DNA of 64,000 nucleotides, from the NCBI GenBank assembly GCA_051294375.1, contig CM119271.1:6378188-6442187 (forward strand), written 5' to 3'. The translations under genes and the position numbers were made by a program. Origin of the DNA: Paraspadella gotoi (Eukaryota > Chaetognatha). The notes below the pieces were generated by a model, which was not told the origin of the DNA, did not search any database, and saw only the letters and a program-made list of their open reading frames with translations. Shown piece by piece: positions 22,110 through 34,915 of this stretch (position 1 is the first letter of the stretch; each line of letters begins with the position of its first letter).

Positions 22110-23500
22110 ATGCCTCTTACTATATACGGTCATGCCTGCAGCGCCTTGATCATTTCTATCGTTGCCTTTAATCTTGTCGGACTTTACTTTATTTTGAGCA
22201 AACGCGGACAACAGGTACTAGCGATAGAAAGATAGAAATATTTTCCACTTCATTGATAGGGAAGCCAGGTACTCTGGGAGTGAATAAACGAGACTGTGAG
22301 AGAGTCTTGATTGAAAGCTTGCAGGGACCTGCTATATCATTATCTTGTAAGAGTGATGGAGGCCTTAAACCACCAAAGCCTGTCCAAAGTCAGGGGCAAG
22401 ATGGCTTATTTATTAAATGAATGGATAATTTTTATATTGGTTGTACCAATTTCATAAAAGAAGTATCTGGCATAAACTCACTATTTTCCATAGTTTGACG
22501 TCGCGTGGTTTCTGCACGAAGTGTCTCCCTATTTCTTTGCGTGTCTCGGCGTTTCCTTCTCCATCTTCCTTTCGGTTTTCGGCGCTGCCGCGGGAATCTA
22601 CACCATTGGCGCCAGCATCATGGGCGGTGGCGTGAAAGCGCCGAGAATCAAGACGAAAAATTTGATCAGTATTATTTTCTGCGAAGCCGTCGCCATTTAC
22701 GGAATTATCCTCGCCATCGTCATGGGCACTATGATCAAGGATCTTGAGTAATCTTTTTGAAGGGGGTGTTGCTTTTTTTGTCAATATTTTTAATTGTCCA
22801 CTTTCATTATTTACTGAGAGAAAAAGTGAGAGATCGAGTGAGATTGAGAAAAAGCTATTAAATCTAATTAAATACATGTCTGGCGGTATATTCACACCGC
22901 CTCACCGGCTTCATTTTGGCTCAGAAGGGGTACGCACCATCCCTAGCGTTGCGTTCCATCCAGTCTTCCCTCTGTGTTGGCAAAGCGAGACCGTCCTTGG
23001 GTAACCGCGCCAGTGACAGGTGGTTTTACTGAGGGTCGGAAGCCCCCAAAGCCAACTGAGATGCCACATCCCAAAGGAAATCACAGGCAACCCGGCTGTT
23101 GCCATACATGTATAATAAGTTAAAAACGGTGAAACCTGTTACTTTTCTGATAATCTAATGTATTTAAACATTCAGTCGAAAAACCGCAACACCAGAAAAA
23201 ATAAATGCCAACTATTACTCCGGTTTCGCAATCTTGGGTGGCGGGCTAACGGTCGGCATCTGCAATTTGGTCTGTGGAATTTCTGTGGGTATTGTCGGAT
23301 CCGGCGCGGCGCTTGCCGATGCTCAGGTTAATTTAAAATGAGCTAATGACAGGCGTTGATGAAATCAATACAATGGTTTTATCTCACAGGATGGTTCTTT
23401 GTTCGTCAAAATGATCGTCGTTGAAATCTTTGCATCAGTCATTGGGCTTTTCGGAATTATCGTAGCCCTCATTCAAATTTCTAAAGCTAAAATGGGATAG
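22110..23500 (+). CDS. ATP6V0B: V-type H+-ATPase 21-kDa proteolipid subunit c'' (4 exons, 206 aa)
   Basis: Exons 22110-22214, 22494-22747, 23176-23326 and 23390-23500 join in phase to 206 aa, matching the human protein (about 205 aa). Subunit c'' sits in the membrane rotor ring of the V0 sector and carries protons during acidification of lysosomes and related organelles. Hydrophobic helices fill the chain: a first helix at about 9-28, then two duplicated hairpins. The two halves show the repeated proteolipid pattern ([17 protein letters not shown] near 66-82 and [17 protein letters not shown] near 154-170). The buried proton-carrying Glu is Glu99 in FCEAVAIYG; Glu182 in VEIFASVIG is the second-half counterpart. 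Intron 1 carries a full reverse copy of the dispersed 230-bp repeat, and intron 2 carries a GC-richer repeat-like block. Confidence 0.96.
22235..22455 (-). repeat. Dispersed 230-bp element, reverse copy in ATP6V0B intron 1
   Basis: A near full-length reverse-complement copy: cattgatagggaagccaggt, actctgggagtgaataaacg, tgattgaaagcttgcaggga, ggaggccttaaaccaccaaa, gcctgtccaaagtcaggggc, then ttgtaccaatttcat. It occupies almost the whole 279-bp intron. Together with the 10743 copy it defines the element well. Confidence 0.7.
22885..23105. repeat. GC-rich repeat-like block in ATP6V0B intron 2
   Basis: This segment is clearly richer in G+C than the rest of the intron. Its gtgacaggtgg...tactgagg...tcggaagcccccaaagcc portion resembles the reverse complement of 55845-55925 (the ccttcggaaccccctaagcc area). 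The two could be diverged copies of one mobile element. The match is patchy and judged by eye. Confidence 0.3.
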
Positions 23501-24135
23501 TGAGAATTAATATTTCTTATTTCTGTATTGAACAATTTTATATTTCGAATACAATAATTTCCTGTTTACGGTCCGAAATGATTTTTGTCATTTACTGATT
23601 TTAGGGTTTCGGATATCAGCATTTAAAGAAATTAATCTCGTAAAAGTTAAGGCAGTCCTGCTCTCAATTTTTTGTATTCCGCCCGTTTGGGATCTCGACC
23701 CCCTTTTTCCCGTCCAATCTGTAGATTCTCGCCCCCAACCCCCCCCCCACCAGTTTCCAATTCCCCATTTATTCCACGTCATCCTTCGGCGTGTCATTAC
23801 GCCGAAGGCCACAACAGGTTGAAGTCGTCCCACGGTCCTAGTCACGCGTGCCGCATAACGAAATGACGGCCGAGGAAGAGAGGAAAAACCCGCTTTAATA
23901 TTGGAATTTTAAAATACAGACGGTGCCATCTTTTTGAAAAAGAAAAAAAACTTAGGGTTAGGAAAAATGCGGAACAAACTTATTTTTATTTATGCACTAG
24001 AATTCGTTTGTTCCATGGTATGCGGAAGCCTGAGACTGGCCTGATTGTAGCGGATTTGATGGTTTCCTACGTCCTACGTCCTACGGCCTTTTCATCCTAC
24101 CCGTTTTCCTATCCTCTCATTCCCTTCTAATTCTA

Positions 24136-25301
24136 TCAGCCGCTCCCTCTTCGTCTATCAACCGCTGCTGCGGGTTTGGCCTCGACGATGCGCGCCGGGA
24201 AGTTTCGACGCGGTCGGAATCGGCCGGCGCGGCGCGACCGGCCGTCCTTCCTCGCCGACGTTGATGACGCCCTCCCCCGCGCGGGGGGCTCCACTCTTCT
24301 CGAGGGCGACTTCGACGAGCGACCTTCCCTCGGCGGAGGAGCCTTAATTGAGTTGGGTGGCGCCGGTTTTCTCGGGGTTACGGCACCGACGCTTCTAATT
24401 TAAAAAATAGAATAAACTATAAAGCTGGCGTGATGTTAAAATTTTTATTTTGTCCTTGCGCTGGATGGATTTCTTAGCAAAGCAAATGTTTGAATGTTAT
24501 GGGATAATTTAGAACTAATTGACTAATTGAGGAGTTCAGTTCATCCACTGATTTTGGTGACGTATTTGATATTCATGACGCATTTAGTGAATGTACCGTA
24601 TGTCATGCCTAGTTGCCTATGGCCTAATCCATTCGTACAATTGTATATTTTCTCTCGTTTTCAAAAGAGAGGGAGGGGCTTGATAGCGTAAGGGAAAATT
24701 ATTCCTTTTTTTTTTGGAGAAAGCGAAGTCACCTTTCGCTTAACCCCTTTCCTCATCATTTACTTGTTGTTGATCAATGACCTGTATTTGACCACATGGA
24801 AGGATGGAAGGCAATCGGAATGATATGAATAATTATAATACGAAGTCTTGTTATGAAATAATTTTTGATAATAGTTAACGTGTACCAATTTTACTGTTAA
24901 AGTCGGAAATTGAACGAGGCCCCAACATAACGGCGGATAAAACACTTCACCCTTTTGACTACCAGAAGTGGGCCCGACCGAAGTTTGCCTCTACGGTCGA
25001 CCTCCGTCCCTCGACTCGCGACCCCGCGCGGCAAGAAACCTGTCCCTTTCGTGACCTTGACCGGTTGACCACCACGAATTTCCGTCGTTGCTCTTTTTTC
25101 TAAAAATAACAACGAAACAGTAAAATTCTTAATCAGTGATAATGTAATTCTAATTGTACAATGTACACCTACCGTGTGTTTATCTTTCCTTTAGAAAAAA
25201 AAAATATCCAACTCTCACCGGCTTTGGTCTCACGGGAAGTGGATTTTGAATGTTTGCGGAGGAGTTATGGCACGTCTGCCTCCATTTTTCCCTATTCTCC
25301 C
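24136..25301 (-). CDS. Partial - strand gene: three phase-compatible 3' exons, basic Ser/Pro/Arg-rich tail
   Basis: Read on the - strand, exons 25219-25301, 24963-25099 and 24136-24391 (TGA) chain in one frame. The middle exon has a strong acceptor (gttatttttag) and the first a gtgaga donor. The translation includes NPLPVRPKP, KKEQRRKFVVVNRSRSRKG, then VTPRKPAPPNSIKAPPPREG and ends EAKPAAAVDRRRGSG. The tail is disordered, basic and Pro/Ser-rich, with several RKP, KSPSRR and RGR motifs typical of RNA-binding or cytoskeletal adaptors; no family is recognised. The last exon sits in an isolated high-GC block that also has an open + strand frame (24176-24403), so orientation is not certain. Upstream exons beyond 25.3 kb were not found. 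It would be convergent with ATP6V0B. Confidence 0.4.
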
Positions 25302-28300
25302 CTCAGTTAAAGGTCATCCAACCCCTTTCAGTTTCCTCTTTTCTCTTCCGATCGGATCCGTTTTTCTATCCTCTTGCCATTTTAAAAATCCTCGTTTCTT
25401 TTCACGTATCGATATTTTTTTTTTTTGGTAGAATTTGTAACCTATTTTATAACAGTACCTAACGTCCAACTTGAGAGTATATGCTAATCAGCCTACTAGT
25501 AAGCATGGATCCGCGGATCATTTCACAGCTGGTTGGGCTTCGGATTCTCTGCGGCCGCAAGAGGGAGCGTTTTGATAGAAAAGAATTAGCACGATCATGT
25601 GTGGAAGAGGTTATAGTTTAAGAAAGTGCTCTCTTTTTTTATTCACCGGTACCGGAAGATCAATCTTGCAGTAAAATTAAAAGCAAAACAGTTCATCCTA
25701 AGTTAATTTTTAAAACAGAAACGCCACACTTTTTATGGGTTCTTTGGTGACAACGACAACAAGAACAACCTTAACGACTGTTGAACTTACCTAAATCGTG
25801 ACCTTCGAGTACGACTGAAGGTCAAATAGTTAACCGACCACTTGATTCGTTTTGACTCTTATTGTTATTTTTACTATTGTCTTTTCTCTTTTTGATATCG
25901 TCGTTTTTCTCTCTGAAAATTATTTTGATCATGACATATTCAATATATATGATATTGTAAATATATTCGTGAAACGTCTTCTTATTTTTTCTTCAAATTC
26001 TTACCAAGTCATTTACCAAAGTTCCTACTTTTTTCGTGAAGTTTCGATCATTCATTCTTTGTTCCTCTCTATTGTTCTTTTCTTCTTTTTCCAATTCTAA
26101 TGAAATTTAGTATTTACATAGGGCGATAAACGCTTCTTTTTCTTTCTTTATCTCTCTCTCTTCTCTCTCGTCTCTCTTCTCTCTCCTCTAATCTCTGCTC
26201 ACTCTGCCTCTCTTCTCATCTCTCTCTTCCTCTCGTGTTTCATCGCTTCGCCGGTTTTTGCTGCAAGTAGAAAATTCCATCGACGTCGGGAACCGGGGTC
26301 AAAAAAGGACAGAATGAGGATAAAACTGGAGAGTGAGGACAAGATCGGGAAATGTTGGGGATGGGTTGGGAAAATGACCTGTACAACTACTGCCGTGTTT
26401 AATAATAGGAGAGAATTAGAAAATTAAAAAAAAATTATTATGATGACTGTAGACAACTGGGTAGGACACAATGAAAAATAATGTGGCGAAAACGGGTTGT
26501 GCATATTTTGTCCTTTAAAATTGTTTCTGAGCCAAATTAATTGATCTAACTTTTGGTAATATGTGCGATATAGACTACTGGACATTACTGTATCTGATCA
26601 TAACCTTGACCATCAACAAAAAAGCTAACTAGATCAAAAATAGTAAAAAAGATGAAGCAATATAGCTCGAAACGCTTACAAAATTTTAGACCATTGCTTT
26701 ATAAATGCAAAAAATATTAATATTATAAAACAAAACTTTAACGATAACCTAATAGTTAACCGAGACCAAGATGAATATTTTTTACCCATCATTTCCTCAA
26801 TTTATATGAATCATTTGTTTGTAATTAGTCAATTAATCTAATAACAATATGACAAATTCATTTTCAATTATCTTTATGAATGGGAAGTTTTCTCTGCTTA
26901 CTCCCCTTGTGTCTAATTATTTAATATTTTAAAGATATTTTCAAAAACCTTATATAATTGCTCATTTTTTACTTTTTTTCAATTCTTCAAACCAAAACAA
27001 CATCATAAAACATTTTAAATTAATAAAAAAAAATTGATGAATGATTTTGGAAAAAAATATTTTGAAATTGAGAATAATGGATTCTGAGTCAGGAAAAAAA
27101 TTTTGCAATTCTAAAAAATCAGCCTCTAGCCTTTCGATTTTTCTAGAGGCTGATTTTATTTATTTTTGATATTTTGATTTTCTATGCAAAACCATTATTC
27201 TCAATGAGCATAGGTCGGATGAAATTTTTTTCCACAATTAGAAAAAAATTTCAACTTTTTTAATTAGGCTTTTTTGGGGAAATAAATAAATAAATATTAT
27301 TATGATGGGTACATCTGAAAGTGATATGTCTCTTAAATGACAAAAACATTTTCTTCAAGTTTTATTTTGAAATTTAAGTATTGTACCAATAGAAATAAGT
27401 AGAGATACTCCCGCTTTGCCGAAATTTTTATTTAACAAAGATTTGTACTGCGTAATTTAAAAAAAGTTATTTTTTAAATAACTTTTGAAAGAAAAGAGGT
27501 AGCAAGGTGGATGTGGTATCAAATTAAAGCCCTAATCATAGGACACCTTTCTAAAAGAGTTTTATTAAATTAAATCCATAAATCTTTACACAGCTTTTGT
27601 TTAAATCAGAGTTAATGTATAACAGTTTTTTGCTTTAAAAATTTTAATGAAGGCATATAAATTTTTTATTTTTCTTTGTATTTTGAAAAAGGAAAGACTG
27701 AATTACATTTTGTTATTATTAAATTTTTTTATTCCATAAAATTGCTTATATTTTTCAGTTAAAGTAAAAAACAAGCAAAAAATTTAGTTGTAGCTTGATA
27801 AAATGTATTTAAATTAAAAATGATAAATACAAAATGTTTTCAGCTTGATATAAACAGTCTGGACATCTACCTTCTTGTCTGTGAAAAAAAAATTGTCATT
27901 TTCATTATCTTTAACTGCAAACTAAAAGCTTGACACACTGCTTGTTTATCATAATAAAGTTGTAAAAAATTATATAGCTGTAACATATTTGACAAAGCAA
28001 AACATCATTGGGTTAAATTGTATTGATATTTTTTTTTTAAATATAGCAAGGAATTTAATTCTATTATTTATCATCCATTTTAATTAAGAAAAAAATATTC
28101 TCGTAATAGCCCATTAGAAAGGTTCATTGACTGACTTAATGATAAAATATTTAGATTTCTTTACTGCCTATTTCACAAGATATAAAAGGTCATGGTTATC
28201 ATGTCAATATGTCCAGATTATCTGTACCCTTTCTGCAACCTGCATTCCAAATTTTCTTTTTTTCCCTTTCAAATGTATTAAATAAAAAAAATTATTTGAG

Positions 28301-29130
28301 AGAACAATCGGTGTGGAGGATGCCATTGGTAAGCCTTAGTTACCCCACTTCCCGATCGAATTTTTAAATGAGGTTTTTTTCCATCTATTTGAACATAATT
28401 TAACTATTAGTACTATTATTTTTTTTTTTTTTCTATTAGAGATCTATGAATAAATATGAATAAGTAACTTTTTAAAAAAATTTATCATCTTTCACCCTAT
28501 ATTCAGTCATATCTAAAAAACAAAAAAAGATTTTGCATTGATATTTTGGATATCAACATATGAAACTATAACGTTTCAAAAAATAAAAAAAAAATATAAT
28601 AATATTGAACAGTGAATTTTTTTATGCAAACGGAACAGTAACGTTACGCCATTTTTCATTGTGTCGTAGACCGTAGACGAATTTGCGCGCTGTTATTTTT
28701 TCCCTTATTATTAATATTATGATTATTATTATTTTTTGCTTATTATTTTTAGCTTTTTGTTTATTAGCATGTGACTATAATTCTGGGTGCTGTCGAAAAA
28801 TTCGGATTGAATTCAAAGTTCTACAAATGAATGAAAAATAATAATAAATTTAATAATAATTTTTCTTTTTCCTGAACGTAGATTTAAGACTAATATTTTT
28901 TTCCCGTTATTTTATAGTCTTTTAAAGATTCATAGTTAAAAACAAAAGGTTGGACAAAAACCGCCATCTCACTTCTTTTCTCCGGAGATCTGGGAGGAAA
29001 AGTGAAAAAAAAAAGACAAATTTGTTTTTCCTGATTTTAAAATTATTAAACAACGAGAGAAATCTCGCGAGAGTTCCCTCTCATGTGGTTGTAGTACATT
29101 AATGCATAACAATGCACTCCCCCTTTCATT
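25302..29130. other. Gene-free AT-rich spacer
   Basis: About 3.8 kb with no supportable exon. It is very AT-rich from 26400 on and holds poly-T/poly-A tracts, a CT-rich stretch at about 26130-26235 and the hairpin element at 27067-27205. ORFs here are short and Lys/Phe/Ile-rich, as expected by chance. Confidence 0.6.
27067..27205. repeat. 139-bp hairpin element with nested inverted repeats
   Basis: The outer arms attgagaataatgg (27067-27080) and ccattattctcaat (27192-27205) are perfect reverse complements. Inside, aaatcagcctctag and ctagaggctgattt form a second perfect stem around a 12-base loop near 27130-27141. The nested design resembles a small palindromic MITE. Confidence 0.5.
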
Positions 29131-31100
29131 TGAACTATAAAACCCGATCCGAATTTTTCTCCCAAGACTAAAGGCTACGAACGGGAACTGGAACGTCAGT
29201 TGCCGGCCATTTCACGTCCCTTCAAAGCGACGCCTCCTCGTGTCAACAAACACCATCCTTGTTTAACGTCGGGGTAGTGTTATTCTGCAATAGTGGTCCG
29301 AGGGTGGAGGTGGAATGATCAGTCGAGGATCCATGAGGTGGAAGGAGTTTTATCTGTGGGAGTTTGTACCCGTAGGGGTGGTGCCGACGTCAGTGGGGGA
29401 CTGCTCTCGGGAGAATGCTTGTGAATCGTGGGTTTGGGGCGAGGCGTTGGAAAAAAGAAGAATCCCGCGAGATCAAGAGAGAGAGAGAGAGAGACCTTGA
29501 AGCTAAAAAAAAGTAAATGTGAGGAAATTCAAGGGAATCACACGACAATTTGTTTAATGTTCCTTTTTCTCACACGAAGTTTAAACGAGTCATGGATAGT
29601 CAATGACAATCTGGAACGGGTGTCGTTCTCCTAGAAAGAGAGATACTATAGTTTTAATGTCAAGATTGCTTTGTCTACGTTATGTCAATATGTGTGTATA
29701 GAAGACGCAGACAAATGCTCGAACCTATAATTTCTTTAAGATAGTTTGCTGGAGCCAACCAGAGGTCTATGTCATGATTAACATGGTTATTTTGACCTAG
29801 TTTGTCATGTGACGTTCAGTTTTGTTTGCGGAATTTATGTAAAACAGGAAAACCAAATTCTCAAATTCACTTTATGAATTAGGTGTGTCGTCATAGAGAT
29901 AGTGGTTTTAATCATAAATGACGTTATCTAAAATTGCACTCGTAACCGTAACGCCTTCCCTTCCTAATTATGGTGATTATTCATGCAAATTTATTTTACC
30001 TTCCCGCTTCCGTATCTTTTGATTTCTTCGCTTTTTCATACATATACTACGCTTTACGGAAAACAATAATTACTCGACCATTCTAACTTTATTAACGCGT
30101 TATGTTGCTACATTGGCGTTGGCGCCGCCATGTTTCAACTCAGAGAGAGAGAGAGAGAGGTATTGTGTATGTCTGGGTTTGAAAAAAAAAGGGAATAATA
30201 CAAACTGAAAAAAAAATCGAGTTTCAAAGAGTGAATCGTTCCTCTTCGATTTCTTTTGCGCCGACATAAAAATTGACAAAGACAAAAGAACCCAAAAAAG
30301 CGGAGGTTTAGAGGGAAACAATTTTTCAATATTAAAAGAATATTTAATGCAATGAGAATAAAACAGAACGAGTAATTTTGCAATTTTCATAAAAAATAGA
30401 AAAAAATATACAAGATTCAACTCAATGGATTGGGCCGTTTCTAAACATGGAGATGGAAATAAAACTGATAAAGTGTGATATGCGATAAAATTAATGAATG
30501 AGTCGTTGGCGGGAACAATCGAGCCATAAAGTAACGCGTAAGAAAATTCGAGGAGAAAGAGAGAGAGGCCAAAAGTGAAAAAAAAAAAAAGGAAAAGAGA
30601 CTGCGGGTGTTAACTCCGTGAGAAGAATCTTTTTCTCCGAGGCGTTTCCCTTTCATCTCATTTCCTGCCCTTTTCCTCTTCGCTTTAAAGCCTTAGGATA
30701 CTTTTTTTTATTTCTTTTCTTCCTCTTTTTTCTTCTCTCTCTCACGCGATATCCCACGGAATGAAGTCATTATTTTTCTCTATCTTTCACCCCCTCCCGA
30801 TGTTTCTCCGGCTAGGTGGCTTTACTCTCTCACTTTCTCTCTCCCTTTCCCTCTTCACACACCTTCATCCGAGGGCGTTATATCCTCGCGTCTTCGACCG
30901 ACAAATCGAGAACGAGAATGAGAATTCGATTAAAATTTCAATCTCGAACAAATGCCTTCCTTCTCTCGTTGGGTGGAAACCGGAAGGGGAGAACAAAATG
31001 GCGGAAGAGTAGAAATGAACGGGAAAAAAAGAGCTGTGGCGATTGTAGCATATTATACTATTTATATAATAAGACAAAAGAACAACCTAAGTCAGTAAAT
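29131..31100. other. Mixed spacer with TATA-like site and weak ORFs
   Basis: A ctataaaa box near 29135 is followed after about 175 bp by an ATG frame of 61 codons (29315-29500, start MISRGSMRWKEFYLWEFVPV) that runs into a GA repeat. An open frame without ATG also covers the sequence from about 29166 to 29276. These could be a promoter and first exon, but no splice partner or homology supports them. The rest (29500-31100) is AT-rich with short GA and CT runs. Confidence 0.25.
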
Positions 31101-31109
31101 GGAATATCA

Positions 31110-31225
31110 ATACACTACAAGACGCTGTGGCGACTTTGGTTGAGGCTAAGAACGTGATTATAAAGTCGCGGGATCGAATCTCGTTGGTGACCCTCTTGGT
31201 TCGATCCTACAGAGCAAAAAAAAGT
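31110..31225 (+). repeat. tRNA-derived SINE-like element
   Basis: The segment contains ggttgaggctaagaacg followed about 25 bp later by ggatcgaatct (31171-31181). This has the spacing of polymerase III A and B boxes but two mismatches to the B-box consensus GGTTCRANNCC. An A-rich stretch (gcaaaaaaaag) follows. It is a SINE head rather than a functional tRNA, because no acceptor stem pairs. Confidence 0.35.
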
Positions 31226-31285
31226 TGTATGTACTTACCAAAGAAAAGTAAATATATAGTTTACAAAGAATTTAATATTGCATAT

Positions 31286-31437
31286 TAAAGATTAGGTCAG
31301 GGAAAGGGGTTAAGTTAGGGATTAGAAGAGCGGTTAGGTTAGGGATTTGGTTAGAGATTATCTTAAAGATTAGGATTTATGGAGGATAGGGATTCAGGTT
31401 AGGGTTAGGCATTAGGGTTAGGGATTGGATTAAGTAT
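31286..31437 (+). repeat. Degenerate telomere-like (TTAGGG) tract
   Basis: About 150 bp of imperfect TTAGGG words (gttagggatt, ggttagggatttgg, caggttagggttaggc, attagggttagggattgg) mixed with diverged spacers. It is interstitial: ordinary sequence lies on both sides. A similar tract on the same strand lies at 42171-42305 and one on the opposite strand at about 545-640. Confidence 0.65.
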
Positions 31438-32356
31438 TTGATCAGAGTCTAGGGTGAAATATTTGGGTCAAAACTAGTGCCCGATAATTAATCGCATTGT
31501 GCAAAAGAATGACCGACGATCGTCAATCATATTAATAAGGAAGTAATGCGCTGAAATAGATTCTCTTAGGCCAAGAGGCAATCGAGTCTTTTTCATTTTA
31601 ATCGACAACTGCTCCTTGACATTTTCACTCCAATTGACTGAAATCGGTCAATTGTGTAAAAAGCCCCCCGACGCCACCGTCACCGACGCCTCCACATCAT
31701 CAATGAGCCAATGACGTCCCCAACGCCGTCACCGTCTTCGCTGCCAATTGAAACGTCGTCTTCCTTTTTAAATCGAGTTTATTGCGTTGAACTTTTCTTT
31801 CTGGAAAGAATAGAAAATTAAACGGAGGTAATTAATCGAAAACGAAAACGTAAGAGGTTGAGATCTTCATTCTTCAACTTTGAGCGTTTCATTAGATAAC
31901 GATGTATATTTAGCATTCGAGCAATCGAGCATGGTTTATAATGTATTTATATTTTCTAGTTGTTCTACTATTTAATAAATGTTTTAGAGTTATATTTTAT
32001 TGATTTCGCATCTGTATTTGTTTTAAAATAGCTTTTTTAAAATATAAATAAACAAACGACAACCATTCGAATCGATCTGAACGTCGACGCGATAAAATAG
32101 AAAACCTGAACGTGACGACGACGATAACGACGACAATAACGACGACGGAGATGGCGGGAATAACGATGACTCCGGGATAAAGTTAGTGGAATAAACGACG
32201 ACGACGATTACGAAAACGACGACGACGATGACGTCGGCTTGAGATGGCGCCAAATAAATTTCTGCGTGGAATCGTGAGTAGATGAGACGTACGGGCGGAG
32301 AAAGTGAAAGCGTGAGAGAGAGGGTAGGATAGAAAGAGAGAGAGAGAGATACAGAT

Positions 32357-32420
<64 letters not shown>

Positions 32421-32816
32421 AGAAAGGAAAGAAAGAGAGCGCGAGTGAGAGCTACTAAGTGACAAGCCCCAAAAAACTCAATTACTTTTTTCCCTTTTCG
32501 CCAGAGACAATCAGCGACTGGCCCAGTGGCCCACCTGGGGAAATATAAGCGTCGGTCGTGAAAAAGTTGGGAAAATGAAAAAAAACCCTTTAGGTTAACC
32601 GTTAAGCGAAATATGTATGCCAGAAAAAGTATGAGAAATTTTCTCTCTCTTTTATGTATATTTTATTTAAGTAACGAGGATAGATGATAAATTCAATAAT
32701 GATAATGATTATATTAATAATTATACATGCTCTTTGCAGCTGTTTGCCGTATTAGTTCCAATGAAAACGGTACTCTCTATCTGCGCATAAGTTACATATG
32801 TATAATTGTGTATTGT
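31438..32816. other. Gene-free spacer with GAC clusters and GA microsatellite
   Basis: No gene is supported. A Pro/Thr/Ser-type open stretch around 31660-31790 could be an exon in either of two frames, which cancels the evidence. Clusters of GAC/GTC triplets occupy 32108-32235. A pure (GA)n run of 56 bp lies at 32362-32417. Confidence 0.5.
32362..32417. repeat. (GA)n microsatellite, 56 bp
   Basis: Uninterrupted GA dinucleotides flanked by shorter, interrupted GA blocks from 32312. The ORF on the opposite strand here is only a Ser-Leu translation of the repeat. Confidence 0.95.
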
Positions 32817-33033
32817 ATGAAATTGGAACAACCAATATAAAAATTATTCATTCATTTAATAAATAAGCTATCTTGCCCCTGACTTTGGACAGGTTTATGG
32901 CCTCCAAAACTCTTACAAGATAATGACATAGCAAGCTTTCAATCAAGACTCTCTCACAGTCTCGTTTATTCATCTAAGAGTAACCTGGCTTTCCTATCAA
33001 TGAAGTGGTATAATATTTCAAAAAATGTTTGAC
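32817..33033 (+). repeat. Dispersed 230-bp element, intergenic copy
   Basis: A near full-length copy: atgaaattggaacaaccaat, cttgcccctgactttggaca, tggcctccaaaactcttaca, caatcaagactctctcacag, ctcgtttattcatctaagag and ctatcaatgaagtgg. Part of the centre (the tttggtggtttaa block) is deleted relative to the 10743 copy. Confidence 0.65.
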
Positions 33034-34418
33034 TAGTATTAGATCTATATTGTACTCCGCCCTAGCATGAAAATGATTTTCTTTATATCTGACTTTCTCC
33101 TTGCTTCCTTCCTCTAGATCATGGTTATTGGGTAACTTTTTTTGTAGTAATTATTTATAGTTTTTAGTAAATATATATAGTCGTAGGCACCGTTACGTTT
33201 CTTATGACGCTTCATATCTTAACTTGTACTAATATCTACCACAAGACTACCTCTTCCTTACTCACCATTATCTCTCCCACACTTCTGGATATTCACCCCT
33301 CTCCTTTGCCCCCCCCCTTTTCCTCGAAACCCAATCATGGTCCCAATTTTGGCGCGATTAACCGTCGACGTCGCGATGATTTATGGAGCCAAAAGCGAGC
33401 CGTGTTTCCATGGAGACGCCCTCTTCGAAAACGCGGCGCCCGTGGAAAAAAAAAAAACCTTCGGGTTAAACCGGCAGGGCGCGCGCGGGGCAAAAAAATT
33501 TTTTTCTTAAAACGCGCGGATTTGAAGTGGTGTTTTAAAATGAATTTTAAATTAAAATTAAGTTATAATTTGGTAATTTAAAGTCTGACTAGAACTGTTT
33601 GATCGGCAGACCGGGAAACTGAAAGTAAGAGAGAAAGAAAGAGAGAGAGTACACTCCGTCTACTCCAAAATAAGTAAAAGTATGAAATTCTTGGCTTTCA
33701 ATGATTTGGGCAATGGCGGCGGAGGCGGCGGCGGCGAAAGTTGCAAAAGAGAAACATTGGCAAAAGAAAGAAGAGAGAGAATTGGATAAAGAGAAAGTGG
33801 AGAATGAGGACGGAGAAAAAATCCGCTGACGTGGCGTGAATTGAAGTGAAGCGTGAATCGAAGATGACGGTGTTGACGACGGTGGCGCAAATGGAGGAGG
33901 TGGTTGGTGATGAAGATGGTAGGGATTCTGGTGAAGGTGTGGAATGAGATTGCCTTGATAGAGACGATGGTGATTGTTATGGTTTAAAAGAGACGGAGGC
34001 GTTAAATAAGAACTGTTGATAAGACTAAATGGGCTAAAGAATACGGTAATATTACTAACTTTGCCAGCAATGGAGGTTTTCCACGCCTCCAAAGCGGATT
34101 AGGGGCGTAGTCTCACGTCCCGTAGAGTTTAGATTGAACCCGCTATCAAATGGTAATGAACTTTACAATACGCGCTACATAGATACTAGAATTAAAAAAA
34201 AGTAAAATGGTGATTGTGGACGTGTTAGAATTTGAGGATAATGGTGTAGCCTTTGTGTGTGGGACTTGTGGGTGGATAATGGGGTAAAGAGTGAGGAGTG
34301 AGTCAGAATGCTCCCCATGTTGCCCAGTGGCACAAACTCCAATGAATGCCATTTGTGATTTCGCCAAAAGTCTTTTTATTTTGAGGAGAAAGGACTAGCG
34401 GGTGGCGGAAGGGAGGGA

Positions 34419-34455
<37 letters not shown>

Positions 34456-34832
34456 GAGAGAGAGAGGGAAGAAGGGAGGGAACTCAGAAAAAAATAAGGA
34501 GAAAAGGAGAAGAGGAACGAAGGGGGGGCTGTGAAAAAAATAAAAGAGATTACAGAGATACCTATAGAGAAGGAAAGAAAACAGTGAGAGAGAAAATGAA
34601 AGGCTTCGAGGCTTTAATGCGGCAGCGATAGAGAAATAGAGACAAGAAATATCTGGAAAGCGGAGAGAGGAACAGAAAGAGAAAAGAGAGAAAAAAGTTG
34701 GGTGTTAACGGGATCTCGAAAAAGCCCGACAGGATCGGGGAGAAAACGAAGGCGGGAAAAGAATTCCGGAACTTTGTGAAAATGCTGGGAGTGTTTTTTG
34801 TGGGGGGGGCAGAAGAAGATGAAATAGGATTT

Positions 34833-34915
<83 letters not shown>

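Noticed and set aside
31110-31225. Possible tRNA gene
   Set aside because: The B box has two mismatches and no acceptor stem pairs around it, so a SINE-like relic is more likely.
32208-32465. Long Ser-Leu ORF on the - strand
   Set aside because: A direct translation of the GA/CT dinucleotide repeat. The same holds for ORFs at 37233, 39643, 42815, 50216, 52423, 53039, 57498 and 58530.
33589-34092. 167-codon His/Pro/Ser-rich - strand ORF
   Set aside because: It looks like a transcription-factor tail in part, but the rest is repeat-like Ser/Leu/Phe and no neighbouring exon can be joined to it.
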